Source: Flexistipes sp. (GTDB taxonomy: Bacteria; Chrysiogenota; Deferribacteres; Deferribacterales; Flexistipitaceae). Taken from it: a stretch of 64,000 bases of DNA. The stretch is from contig NZ_JAXKVW010000003.1 in assembly GCF_036172515.1 (NCBI RefSeq), positions 107,001 through 171,000 of the forward strand, written 5' to 3'. Positions 34,242 to 42,266 of the stretch are shown here, piece after piece (within the stretch, counting starts at the first letter, position 1; each line of letters opens with the position of its first letter). The position numbers and the translations under genes were made by a program. A model generated the notes under the pieces. It searched no databases. It was not told the origin of the DNA and saw nothing but the letters and a program-made list of their open reading frames with translations.

Positions 34242-35564
34242 ATGGATGCTTTAATGCTTGCCAGAGTGCAGTTTGCCATGACTGCAATGTTCCATTTTAT
34301 TTTTGTTCCGTTGACACTGGGTCTTTCGGTTTTGGTGGCCATTATGGAAACAATGTATGTGAAAACGGGCAATGAAACCTATCTCAGGATGACCAAGTTC
34401 TGGGGGAAATTATTTCTTATAAACTTTGCTGTTGGTGTTGTTACCGGTATTACAATGGAGTTTCAGTTTGGCATGAACTGGGCTGAATATTCAAAATATG
34501 TAGGAGACATTTTCGGAGCTCCGCTTGCTATTGAAGCCACTATGGCTTTTTTCCTGGAATCCACTTTCCTTGGCGTTTGGATTTTCGGGTGGAAAAAGAT
34601 TTCAAAAAAGGCTCATGCCTTTGCTATGTGGATGGTGGCCTTAGGCTCCAATATGTCGGCATTATGGATTCTTATCGCAAATGCCTGGATGCAGCATCCG
34701 GTAGGGTATGTTTTAAGGAATAACAGAGCAGAGTTAAATGATTTTGCCGAAGTGATATTCTCTCCTTATGCCTGGCTGAAATTTTTTCATACTGTGATGG
34801 GCGGTTATATCGTAGGCGCATTTTTTGTAATGGGTGTTGCCGCTTATCATATCTTGAAAAAGAATCAGCTGGATTTTTTCAAAAGGTCTTTTAAGATAGC
34901 TGCTATTTTTGGTTTGATTATGTCTCTTGGGATAGCAATTATAGGCGATTTCCATGCTAAGGAAGTGGCAAAAACACAACCGTCAAAGATGGCTGCTATG
35001 GAATCTCTGTGGCAGACTCAGGAGAATGCACCGATATATATGTTTGCATGGCCTGATGCTGAGAATGAGCAAAATGCCTTTGAATTTTTGCCCATCCCAG
35101 GTCTTTTGAGTTATCTTTCCCACGGTGATTTTAATGCTGAGGTGACGGGACTGAAGGACATCCCGAGAAATGAAAGGCCTCCTGTGTGGCCTACTTTTCT
35201 TAGTTTCAGGCTGATGGTTTTTCTAGGAACGATTTTTATAGTTCTCAGCCTGCTGGCTTTTATTTATTCAAAGAAAGATTCTCTGGAGAATAAACGATGG
35301 TTTCTGAGGCTTATGCTTTATGCAATTCCTCTACCCTTTATTGCAGCTCAGGTTGGATGGATTGTAGCTGAAATTGGCCGTCAACCATGGATTGTTTACG
35401 GTGTTATGAAGACTTCAGACGCCGTTTCAAAGAGTGTGACATCAGGTCAGGTCTGGACGTCACTGATAGGATTTTTCATTTTTTACGGCATTTTGGCTGT
35501 TGTTGATTTATCTCTTCTTGCGAAGTTTTCCAGAAAAGGGCCCGAGCCCGAGAAAACTGCGTAA
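34242..35564 (+). CDS. cydA: Cytochrome bd ubiquinol/menaquinol oxidase subunit I
   Basis: 440-residue polytopic subunit carrying hemes b558, b595 and d. Seen: RVQFAMTAMFHFIFVPLTLGLSVL (first helix with the heme ligand His), GIALIGDFHAKEV-like AIIGDFHAKEVAKTQPSKMAAME at the start of the Q-loop, and FRLMVFLG after it. The Q-loop is short, giving 440 residues against 522 in E. coli, so it is the bd-S type. It reduces oxygen without pumping protons and helps this probably microaerophilic or anaerobic organism to survive oxygen. Last in line after rrf2; cydB is 23 bp downstream. Confidence 0.95.
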   Translation: MDALMLARVQFAMTAMFHFIFVPLTLGLSVLVAIMETMYVKTGNETYLRMTKFWGKLFLINFAVGVVTGITMEFQFGMNWAEYSKYVGDIFGAPLAIEATMAFFLESTFLGVWIFGWKKISKKAHAFAMWMVALGSNMSALWILIANAWMQHPVGYVLRNNRAELNDFAEVIFSPYAWLKFFHTVMGGYIVGAFFVMGVAAYHILKKNQLDFFKRSFKIAAIFGLIMSLGIAIIGDFHAKEVAKTQPSKMAAMESLWQTQENAPIYMFAWPDAENEQNAFEFLPIPGLLSYLSHGDFNAEVTGLKDIPRNERPPVWPTFLSFRLMVFLGTIFIVLSLLAFIYSKKDSLENKRWFLRLMLYAIPLPFIAAQVGWIVAEIGRQPWIVYGVMKTSDAVSKSVTSGQVWTSLIGFFIFYGILAVVDLSLLAKFSRKGPEPEKTA

Positions 35565-35587
35565 AAGGTTTTTAAAGGAGGATTATT

Positions 35588-36625
35588 ATGGAAGCGAATG
35601 TTTTTCAATTGATATGGTTTGGTCTATGGGGACTTTTGTGGGCAGTATACTTTATGCTGGACGGATTTGATCTGGGAGCAGGTATACTGCACCCGTTTAT
35701 TGCAAAAAATGATACGGAAAGACGGATGGTTATCAATACATTGGGACCCGTGTGGGACGGAAATGAGGTATGGTTAATTACCGCAGGAGGTGCTACTTTT
35801 GCAGCATTTCCGACCACATATGCCTATATGTTCAGCTATCTTTACACCCCTTTGCTTATTATTCTTTTTGCTTTGATTATCAGAGGTGTGTCTTTTGAAT
35901 TCAGAGGGAAAAAAGATTCGGAAAGCTGGAAGAAAGGATGGGACTTTGCCATCTTTATTGGCAGCTTTATTCCAGCATTGCTGTTTGGCGTGGCTTTCGG
36001 GAACATTTTCCAGGGCCTGCCTATAGATGCGGCAGGTTATCATGGAAATATTTTTACGCTGCTCAATCCATACGGCATTTTAACCGGTATACTTTTTGTC
36101 TGCCTGTTTCTTGTTCATGCTTCTTTGTGGCTGTCTATAAAGGCAACGGGTGATTTGAGAAAAAGAGCTCAGAAGCTTGCCAAAAAGCTCTGGCCAATTC
36201 TTTTGATTGTAGCGGTTCTTTTTCTTGTTCACACCTGGTTTGCCACAAACCTGTATGATAACTTTTTTGCAGCACCTGCTGGGTTTGTGATACCTGTACT
36301 TGCCGTTGTTGCATTGCTTTTGAGTTATGTGTTTATGAATTCATCGTATGTCAAAGCATTCTATGCATCATGTGTTACAATCCTTATGGTGGTTTTTACG
36401 GGGATTTACGGACTGTTTCCTAATCTTATCCCGTCGAGTATCGATACAGCATACAGCTTAACTGCCATAAACTCATCCTCAAGTGTATATACACTTAAAA
36501 TTATGACGGTGGTTGTGGCTATTTTTGTTCCTATTGTCCTGATTTATCAGATTTGGACATACAAGGTTTTCAGTGATCCCGTAACGGAAGAAGAAATATA
36601 TGATGAGGAAGCGGAAGCTTATTAA
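35588..36625 (+). CDS. cydB: Cytochrome bd oxidase subunit II
   Basis: 345-residue integral membrane partner of CydA with eight to nine hydrophobic helices. Typical motifs are FMLDGFDLGAGILHPFIAK, LGPVWDGNEVWLITAGGATFAAFP and LIIRGVSFEFRGKKDS. It lacks heme ligands. AGGAGG precedes the ATG. No cydDC or cydX gene is visible in the window. A strong terminator lies a few bases after the stop. Confidence 0.95.
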   Translation: MEANVFQLIWFGLWGLLWAVYFMLDGFDLGAGILHPFIAKNDTERRMVINTLGPVWDGNEVWLITAGGATFAAFPTTYAYMFSYLYTPLLIILFALIIRGVSFEFRGKKDSESWKKGWDFAIFIGSFIPALLFGVAFGNIFQGLPIDAAGYHGNIFTLLNPYGILTGILFVCLFLVHASLWLSIKATGDLRKRAQKLAKKLWPILLIVAVLFLVHTWFATNLYDNFFAAPAGFVIPVLAVVALLLSYVFMNSSYVKAFYASCVTILMVVFTGIYGLFPNLIPSSIDTAYSLTAINSSSSVYTLKIMTVVVAIFVPIVLIYQIWTYKVFSDPVTEEEIYDEEAEAY

Positions 36626-36631
36626 AGATTT

Positions 36632-36656
36632 AACAGGGGGTCAGCCCCCTGTTTTT
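36632..36656 (+). terminator. Terminator after cydB
   Basis: 9-bp perfect stem AACAGGGGG and CCCCCTGTT around TCAG, followed by TTTTT. Confidence 0.92.
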
Positions 36657-36710
36657 AATTATAAGTCTGATTTTCTGTCTTTCAATTTTAATATGTGCAA
36701 TATTTTCATA

Positions 36711-36741
36711 TAAACAGTGCAATTTTTGCACTGTTTTTTTT
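36711..36741 (+). terminator. Second stem-loop with U-tract downstream of cydB
   Basis: AAACAGTGCAA and TTGCACTGTTT form a long stem followed by about eight T. It is a second terminator for cydAB or a barrier before the next promoter. Confidence 0.75.
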
Positions 36742-36742
36742 G

Positions 36743-36771
36743 TTGATATTTTATTTCTCTTTTCTTAATAA
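36743..36771 (+). promoter_or_regulatory. Promoter candidate for the DUF4405-like gene
   Basis: TTGATA (36743-36748), a 17-bp spacer and TAATAA (36766-36771), downstream of the cydB terminators. The leader would be about 135 nt. Confidence 0.4.
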
Positions 36772-36911
36772 TGTGTTAATTTTTGGCATAAAAAATGATA
36801 TTGATTATTAAAATTGGATTTCACATCTAAATTTAATATGCCTTATTGAAAGAAAAGATGCTGGAAATCAATGCAGTTTTTTGAACTGTAAAATCATATC
36901 GGAGGGTTTTA

Positions 36912-37718
36912 ATGCTAAATTTTAGAAAAATTGTTTCGCTTGTAATGCTGCTGTCATTTACTGTAGTGGTTTATTCAGGTGTGTTTCTTTTTATTGTACC
37001 CGAGGGAAAAGTTGCCTATTGGGTGAACTGGCAGCTTTTAGGACTTAATAAAACTCAATATGCTGAAGTCCATGACGTGGGGGTTTTATTATTTCTCGTT
37101 AGTTCCGTTTTGCATATTTATTTAAATTGGAATGCGATATTGAATTACCTTAAAAACAAATCAAAAAGAATAGTTTTGTTTACGCCAAATTTTATTGCAG
37201 CATTGCTGATAACTTTGATTTTTACTGCAGGGAGTCTTTATAAATTTCCGCCTTTTGAGAGTTTTTTAAACATTGCCACCAGCATGGATAAATATTGGGC
37301 ACAAGAATACGGAACACCTCCTTTTGGGCATGCCGAACTTTCAGGATTAAAAAGTTTGTGCAGCAAGATGAACTTAGATTTTGAAAAGGCAATAAAACTT
37401 CTTGAGGATAAGGGGATAGCTGTTAAAGACGAAAATGAAACACTTTTGAAAATATCTGAGAGAGCCGGGATGACCCCTGCTGAAGTGTACAAGATTATAA
37501 AACCGGCCAAGATTGAAGGAAGTGAAGAAGTCCCCACAGGACTGGGGAAAATGACTCTGGGGGAAGTGTGCAAAAAGTATGATATTGATATAAATAAAGC
37601 TTTGAAGATTTTGAAGAGCAAGGGATTCCGCGTTACTCCTGAATCACAGATGAAAGAGCTTTCAGAACAAAAAGGAAAGCTACCTATGGATATCTATGAG
37701 CTAATGAAGAATAAATGA
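36912..37718 (+). CDS. Membrane protein, DUF4405-like, with two tandem C-terminal repeats
   Basis: 268 residues. The N-terminal half has three hydrophobic helices (about 8-30, 55-75, 92-110) with a histidine pair in EVHDVGVLLFLVSSVLHIYLNW, resembling DUF4405/cytochrome-b-like heme-binding membrane proteins. The soluble C-terminal half has two related units of about 55 residues, SGLKSLCSKMNLDFEKAIKLLEDKGI (about 145-205) and MTLGEVCKKYDIDINKALKILKSKGF (about 213-265). Each has a conserved Cys and a LxxxGIxV/LxxxGFxV turn. The function is unknown; a membrane heme protein feeding or sensing the quinone pool is a reasonable guess. ATG follows GGAGGG. Confidence 0.75.
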   Translation: MLNFRKIVSLVMLLSFTVVVYSGVFLFIVPEGKVAYWVNWQLLGLNKTQYAEVHDVGVLLFLVSSVLHIYLNWNAILNYLKNKSKRIVLFTPNFIAALLITLIFTAGSLYKFPPFESFLNIATSMDKYWAQEYGTPPFGHAELSGLKSLCSKMNLDFEKAIKLLEDKGIAVKDENETLLKISERAGMTPAEVYKIIKPAKIEGSEEVPTGLGKMTLGEVCKKYDIDINKALKILKSKGFRVTPESQMKELSEQKGKLPMDIYELMKNK

Positions 37719-37782
37719 TGCTTGAAAAGTGGTTTATGTGTCATTGTAAGCAGAAACGCAGAAATCGTTAATATATAGATAG

Positions 37783-37880
37783 AGATTCCTCGGTTCCACT
37801 TCGCTCCACTCGGAATGACATTTTTCCCGGTCGAGTAGCCAGAAAACTGTCACCTCGACCGAAGCGGAGAGGTCTCTACT
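37783..37880. repeat. Palindromic intergenic repeat, copy 2
   Basis: AGATTCCTCGGTTCCACTTC...CACTCGGAATGACA and the mirrored TGTCACCTCGACCGAAGCGG...GAGGTCTCT make a long imperfect inverted repeat around a 30-bp centre. It belongs to the same class as 30165-30262. Such CCTCG/CGAGG palindromes are widespread extragenic repeats. Confidence 0.6.
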
Positions 37881-38003
37881 GTAAGAAACGATATAGCAAA
37901 CAAATATGCAAGTGTGCTTGTTAGGGTAATCAGACTTGCAAAAAGGAGCTGCAATTGTGCCGATACGGACTTTCATTTTAAAGTACCTTACCGGTTTTTA
38001 AAC

Positions 38004-38032
38004 TTGACATTTTTTGTAAACAAGCATATAAA
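38004..38032 (+). promoter_or_regulatory. tRNA-Leu promoter
   Basis: TTGACA (38004-38009), a 17-bp spacer and TATAAA (38027-38032): consensus quality. The tRNA starts about 24 bp after the likely start site. Confidence 0.8.
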
Positions 38033-38062
38033 AACCCCACAATTCAGGCATTTAGCCACTTT

Positions 38063-38151
38063 GCCCGGGTGGCGGAATTGGTAGACGCACAGGACTTAAA
38101 ATCCTGTGGGAGCCTGCTCCCGTGCCGGTTCGATTCCGGCCCCGGGCACCA
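38063..38151 (+). tRNA. tRNA-Leu (UAA)
   Basis: Class II tRNA with acceptor GCCCGGG/CCCGGGC, anticodon stem CAGGA/TCCTG with loop CTTAAAA (anticodon TAA), a long variable arm (GGGAGCCTGCTCCC), TTCGATT loop and encoded CCA (last bases). Reads UUA/UUG leucine codons. The LigD-Pol/glycosylase pair begins 216 bp downstream. Confidence 0.95.
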
Positions 38152-38367
38152 TCCTAATCTTTTTGAATTTTATCGTTTTTTGGTTATAGCCACAGGCTAA
38201 TTTAACCGTTTCCCTGGCATATAGCTCATACAGTATTAATTACAATAATATCCCCTTTAAAAGTATTTTGCATGATTTTTCGATTATTGTTATCATTTAA
38301 GCAGGTATATAAACAAGAAAACAGCAAAAAAAGAATTCAAATATGTAAACAAGGAAGTACGAAAGAC

Positions 38368-39243
38368 ATGAAACAAAAGATAAACGGCAGAACGATTGAA
38401 ATTTCCAACCCGCATAAAGTGTTTTATCCAAATGCAAACATTACCAAAAGAGAAATTTTGAATTATTACGACCGTATTGCGGAATACATGCTCCCGCACA
38501 TCAGAAACCGGCTTGTGGTAATGCAACGGTTCCCCGAAGGGATCGGCGAGGAAGGTTTTTATCACAAACAGGTACCGGATTATTTCCCCGAATGGGTGCA
38601 AAGGAAAACGGTTACACTACGGAAAGGGGAAAAACAGGATATTGCAATTGTTAATGAAAAAGCCGATATTATTTATATGGCCGAGCAGGGGGCGATTACG
38701 TTTCATATTTGGCTGTCGCAAAAGGACAATATCGAAATGCCTGATAAACTGATTTTTGACCTCGACCCTCCCAAATCCGGTGAATTCAGCGAAGTGAAGT
38801 TTGCTGCTTATAAATTGCGTGACTTGTTCAAGGAAATGGGTTTTGTGACTTATGTTATGACGACCGGATCAAAGGGGTTGCATGTCGTTATTCCGATAAA
38901 ACCTGAATATGACTTTGATATTATCCGGCAATATGTTAGAGATGTACTCAGGGAGTTGGTAAAGAAATATCCGGATCGATTTACGCTCGAGCCCCGAAAA
39001 GATAAAAGGCAGGGGCGCGTGTTTTTGGATTATCTGCGTCATGCCTTCGGGCAAACGTCCGTGGCTCCATATTCTCTTCGTCCTGTTGAAGGTGCTCCGA
39101 TTGCCACGCCGCTTGAATGGGAGGAATTGCCGTATATTGAGAATTCACAGAAGTACCATATGAAAAATATTTTCAAGCGACTTTCGCAAAAGAAAGACCC
39201 TTGGAAAGATTTCAAACTTCACAGAAAATCATTGGATATCTGA
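38368..39243 (+). CDS. Stand-alone LigD polymerase domain (archaeo-eukaryotic primase type)
   Basis: 291-residue DNA/RNA polymerase domain of the kind found in LigD of bacterial non-homologous end joining. Present are SNPHKVFYPNANITKREILNYYDRIAEYMLPHI, HKQVPDYFPEWVQR, the catalytic aspartates in LIFDLDPPK, TTGSKGLHVVIPI, and VFLDYLRHAFGQTSVAPYSLRPVEGAPIATPLEWEEL. It lacks ligase and phosphoesterase domains, and no Ku or ligase gene is in the window. It could fill gaps with nucleotides in end joining or base excision repair with the adjacent glycosylase. ATG 38368 is preferred (AAGGAAG upstream), giving family-standard length. Arginine codons are mostly CGN, against AGA/AGG elsewhere in the window. 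Confidence 0.88.
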   Translation: MKQKINGRTIEISNPHKVFYPNANITKREILNYYDRIAEYMLPHIRNRLVVMQRFPEGIGEEGFYHKQVPDYFPEWVQRKTVTLRKGEKQDIAIVNEKADIIYMAEQGAITFHIWLSQKDNIEMPDKLIFDLDPPKSGEFSEVKFAAYKLRDLFKEMGFVTYVMTTGSKGLHVVIPIKPEYDFDIIRQYVRDVLRELVKKYPDRFTLEPRKDKRQGRVFLDYLRHAFGQTSVAPYSLRPVEGAPIATPLEWEELPYIENSQKYHMKNIFKRLSQKKDPWKDFKLHRKSLDI

Positions 39244-39244
39244 T

Positions 39245-40042
39245 ATGCCTGAGCTTCCTGATGTAACCTATTTTAAGCATTATATTGACCGAGTTGCGCT
39301 CCATAAAAAAATCTCAGCTGTTCAATGCGGAGATGAGCGCGTCTTGAAAAATACGAATTGTCAGGGGTTGAGTCGCATACTCAAAGGAGAGCAGTTTGCA
39401 GCAACAAAAAGGCGTGGAAAATTTTTGATAATAAATCTCGCCAACTCCGGGAAAATGTTGATTTTACATTTCGGAATGACCGGTAATATTTCTTATCGTG
39501 AGGGTGAAGCCAAGACGGAGGATGAGAAGAAATATTCTCAATTGACAATTGAATTTCATGACGAATCGCGTCTGTTCTGGATTAATAAACGTCTGCTGGG
39601 TTCCGTGTATCTGGTGGATAAGGTTGATGAAGTTGCAACGATTAAGGAAATGGGGCCGGATGCATTGGAGCTTTCCGGAAATTTATTTTTGAAACTTTTG
39701 TCAGAACACGAGCGGAAGAATATCAAAGCGTTCTTAATGGATCAGTCAAATATAGCCGGCCTGGGAAACGAGTATTCCAATGAATTGTTATTTCAGGCGG
39801 ATATTGATCCGCACAGAAAGATTAAAGGTTTAAGCAACAACGAGCGGAAAAAGATTTATAAGGTGATGCGTGATATACTTGAGAAAGCAATTAAGATCGG
39901 CGTACCGGCTAATCCGTTTCCGGATGACTGGCTTTTGGCGCATATGGATGATATGACATGCCCTAAAGACGTGAAGCATAATTTGAAAAAAGAAAGAATT
40001 GCGGGACGCACGGCAGTCTATTGTCCGGTACATCAAGTGTAG
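39245..40042 (+). CDS. Fpg/Nei family DNA glycosylase
   Basis: 265-residue formamidopyrimidine/endonuclease VIII-type glycosylase/AP lyase. MPELPDV gives the Pro2 nucleophile and Glu3. Helix-two-turn-helix segment IKAFLMDQSNIAGLGNEYSNELLFQADIDP is clear. The C-terminus DMTCPKDVKH...GRTAVYCPVHQV corresponds to the zinc finger but keeps C-x5-H and C-x2-H rather than four cysteines. It starts 1 bp after the LigD-Pol stop, so the two act together. Damaged-base specificity is unknown. Arginine is again mostly CGN, so both genes probably arrived together. Confidence 0.88.
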   Translation: MPELPDVTYFKHYIDRVALHKKISAVQCGDERVLKNTNCQGLSRILKGEQFAATKRRGKFLIINLANSGKMLILHFGMTGNISYREGEAKTEDEKKYSQLTIEFHDESRLFWINKRLLGSVYLVDKVDEVATIKEMGPDALELSGNLFLKLLSEHERKNIKAFLMDQSNIAGLGNEYSNELLFQADIDPHRKIKGLSNNERKKIYKVMRDILEKAIKIGVPANPFPDDWLLAHMDDMTCPKDVKHNLKKERIAGRTAVYCPVHQV

Positions 40043-40246
40043 AAAATAAAAACCGCCCGATACGTTGATAATTTAGATAATTTATTTGAATCAATTAATC
40101 AAAGTTTTGCATTTGCAGATTCTCTCTAATCATTATTTCTCTTTTCGTTTCTTTAAATAGGACATTTTTTGTGCATTGACTGGTATTTAATAATGAAGTA
40201 CTTATGGTAATAAAAATATAGACAACGTTATATTTTTATGTTATAG

Positions 40247-40271
40247 CCAACTGTATACAGTATACCGTTGG
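40247..40271. promoter_or_regulatory. Imperfect 25-bp palindrome upstream of sfrB
   Basis: CCAAC-t-GTATAC-a-GTATAC-c-GTTGG, symmetric around base 40259. It contains a tandem GTATAC. It lies just downstream of a possible -10 (TATAGC, 40242-40247, with TAGACA at 40219-40224), 35 bp before the start codon. GTATAC-centred sites are typical of GntR/FadR-type operators. Confidence 0.5.
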
Positions 40272-40305
40272 TGTAATAAAGCACAATGAAATATTGGAGT
40301 GGGCA

Positions 40306-42252
40306 ATGGCTAAAGTTTTGTATGGTTTTTTCAAAGGTGAGGTAATAGATAACAGGGGGAAGTCTAAAGATAAATGGACTGATGCCCCTGTGAAAATCGA
40401 TGAAGACTTCAACGGTAAAAAATTAAAGACGTTTGTTGATTGGGACGGTTTTCTTGTTTTTGAGGAGGAAACCGATATTTTAAACGCACTGGCAGAGTAT
40501 ATGAGCGAAATAAGTACCTATGGGTGCTGTGGAAGATGTTTTCCCGGCAGAGTGGGAACAAAAATTGTTTCAGAAGAACTTTTTAAACTCCGGGAAAATT
40601 TCAGCAAAGAAAAATTGAATCTTTTGCGTGATTTGTGTGTTTCCATTAACGATTCGGCGAAGTGTACCGTTGCTCCAACCTCTGTGATTCCTGTTCTGGG
40701 ATTTATAGATAATTTTGCTGATGAGGCTGAGAATAATTCCAATGCTGAAGCCGGCAAGTATGTCCGTCATTTAACAGCTCCATGTACAGCCGGGTGTCCG
40801 GCTAATGTAAAGATACCTCAGTTTATTGAGGCTATCAAGGATTTCAGGTTTTTGGAAGCACTGGCTATCATCAGAGAAACTATGCCTTTGCCCGGTGTCT
40901 GCGGGAGAGTTTGTCCGCATCCGTGCGAAGAAAACTGTAGAAGGGGGCTTACTGAAGACCCTGTAAGTATAATGGTTTTGAAGCGTACTCCATGGGATTA
41001 CGAATATTACCACCACAAAAACCCCGATATCCCTGTATACAGAGAGCCTACAGGTAAAAAGGTTGCCATTGTGGGAGCCGGTCCTGCGGGGCTGACTGCG
41101 GCATATTATCTGGCTCAGTTGGGACATTCGGTAAAAATTTACGATATGATAAGCGAGCCCGGAGGCATGGTTGCAAGGGGAATCCCTGACTACAGGCAGC
41201 CCAGAGACTTGCTTAGAAGAGAAGTTGATATAATAAAATCTCTCGGTGTGGAAATTCAATACAATACCAAACTCGGTGAAGATATATTTTTGGATGATTT
41301 GAAAGCGGATTATGATACGGTTTTGATTGGAATTGGTGCCTGGAAAAGCCGTGATATGGGCGTTGAAGGTGAGAAAGAAGGATATGAGGGAGTAGTTGCA
41401 GGTGGTATTTATTTCCTCAATGATTTTGCCGCCGGAAGAGAAGTAAATATTGGAAAAAAAGTGCTCGTTGTCGGTGGTGGTAACACTGCTATTGACTGTG
41501 TGAGAACAGCGATTCGTATGGATACCGAAGAGGTGAGTCTGATATACAGAAGAGCAAGGGAACAGATGCCTGCTGAGGACTATGAAATAGAGGATGCTAT
41601 TGAAGAGGGTGTTAATTTTCATTTTCTGGCAAATCCGGTTAAAATACTGGCGGAAAACGGAAAGGTTGTCGGAGTGGAATGTGTGAAGATGAAGCTGGGA
41701 GAGCCGGATGACTCAGGGAGAAGACGCCCCGTACCCATTGAAGGTTCAAATTTCGTGCTGGAGGTTGATACTGTTATCCCTGCGATCGGACAGTATCCTG
41801 ACCTGAGTTTTTTAAGTGAAAAAGATGGAATCGATGTTACAAAATGGGATACGATAAAAGTTAAAGATGATTTATATATTACTGATGTTGAGGGTGTGTT
41901 TTCCGCCGGTGACTGTGAATGGGGACCTAATACTGTTGTGAAAGCAATAGGTGCCGGCAGATGGGCGGCAAAAATGATGGACAGATACATGATGGAAGGA
42001 AATGTATATCTGACCGATGAAGAAAAGCTTGAGCTGACCCTTTATAACAGTAAAGTTTTTGATAAGAATGAAAAACTCTGCGATCCTGCTACTATCGAAA
42101 GAGTGCACCAGGAGAAACTATCCCCAGAAGAAAGAGTTGCCCATTTTGAAGAAATAGAAAAACCTTATAGTGAAAAGCAGGCTTATATGGAAGCTACACG
42201 TTGCTTAAGATGCATGAGAATGGCCATGGTTGGGCTGGAAGAAAATAAATAG
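40306..42252 (+). CDS. sfrB: NADPH oxidoreductase, SfrB-like beta subunit
   Basis: 648-residue soluble flavoprotein that resembles SfrB of the Geobacter SfrAB NADPH-dependent Fe(III) reductase. The N-terminal 130 residues look like the FeS end of NuoF (YGCCGRCFPGRVGT, Cys74, Cys75, Cys78 and Cys120; the third NuoF Cys position is Gly). The rest is GltD/NfnB-like: CTAGCPANVKIPQFI, CGRVCPHPCEENCRRG, FAD site VAIVGAGPAGLTAAYYLAQLG, NADPH site VLVVGGGNTAIDCVRTAIR, and FSAGDCEWGPNTVVKAI. It likely oxidises NADPH and passes electrons through SfrA. ATG 40306 follows GGAGTGG. The partner gene begins 14 bp after the stop. Confidence 0.75.
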   Translation: MAKVLYGFFKGEVIDNRGKSKDKWTDAPVKIDEDFNGKKLKTFVDWDGFLVFEEETDILNALAEYMSEISTYGCCGRCFPGRVGTKIVSEELFKLRENFSKEKLNLLRDLCVSINDSAKCTVAPTSVIPVLGFIDNFADEAENNSNAEAGKYVRHLTAPCTAGCPANVKIPQFIEAIKDFRFLEALAIIRETMPLPGVCGRVCPHPCEENCRRGLTEDPVSIMVLKRTPWDYEYYHHKNPDIPVYREPTGKKVAIVGAGPAGLTAAYYLAQLGHSVKIYDMISEPGGMVARGIPDYRQPRDLLRREVDIIKSLGVEIQYNTKLGEDIFLDDLKADYDTVLIGIGAWKSRDMGVEGEKEGYEGVVAGGIYFLNDFAAGREVNIGKKVLVVGGGNTAIDCVRTAIRMDTEEVSLIYRRAREQMPAEDYEIEDAIEEGVNFHFLANPVKILAENGKVVGVECVKMKLGEPDDSGRRRPVPIEGSNFVLEVDTVIPAIGQYPDLSFLSEKDGIDVTKWDTIKVKDDLYITDVEGVFSAGDCEWGPNTVVKAIGAGRWAAKMMDRYMMEGNVYLTDEEKLELTLYNSKVFDKNEKLCDPATIERVHQEKLSPEERVAHFEEIEKPYSEKQAYMEATRCLRCMRMAMVGLEENK

Positions 42253-42266
42253 CTTGGGGTTTGTTT

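Larger units (their letters stand above)
37719..38062. other. Spacer between DUF4405-like gene and tRNA-Leu
   Basis: Contains a palindromic repeat (37783-37880) and the tRNA promoter (38004-38032). No gene is seen. Confidence 0.6.

Noticed and set aside
38063-40300. tRNA-flanked integrative island with att repeats
   Set aside because: No copy of the tRNA-Leu 3' end or integrase gene was seen downstream; only the codon bias suggests transfer.
40771-41622. A 283-codon antisense frame in sfrB
   Set aside because: It overlaps the conserved FAD and NADPH sites on the other strand and has no known domain.
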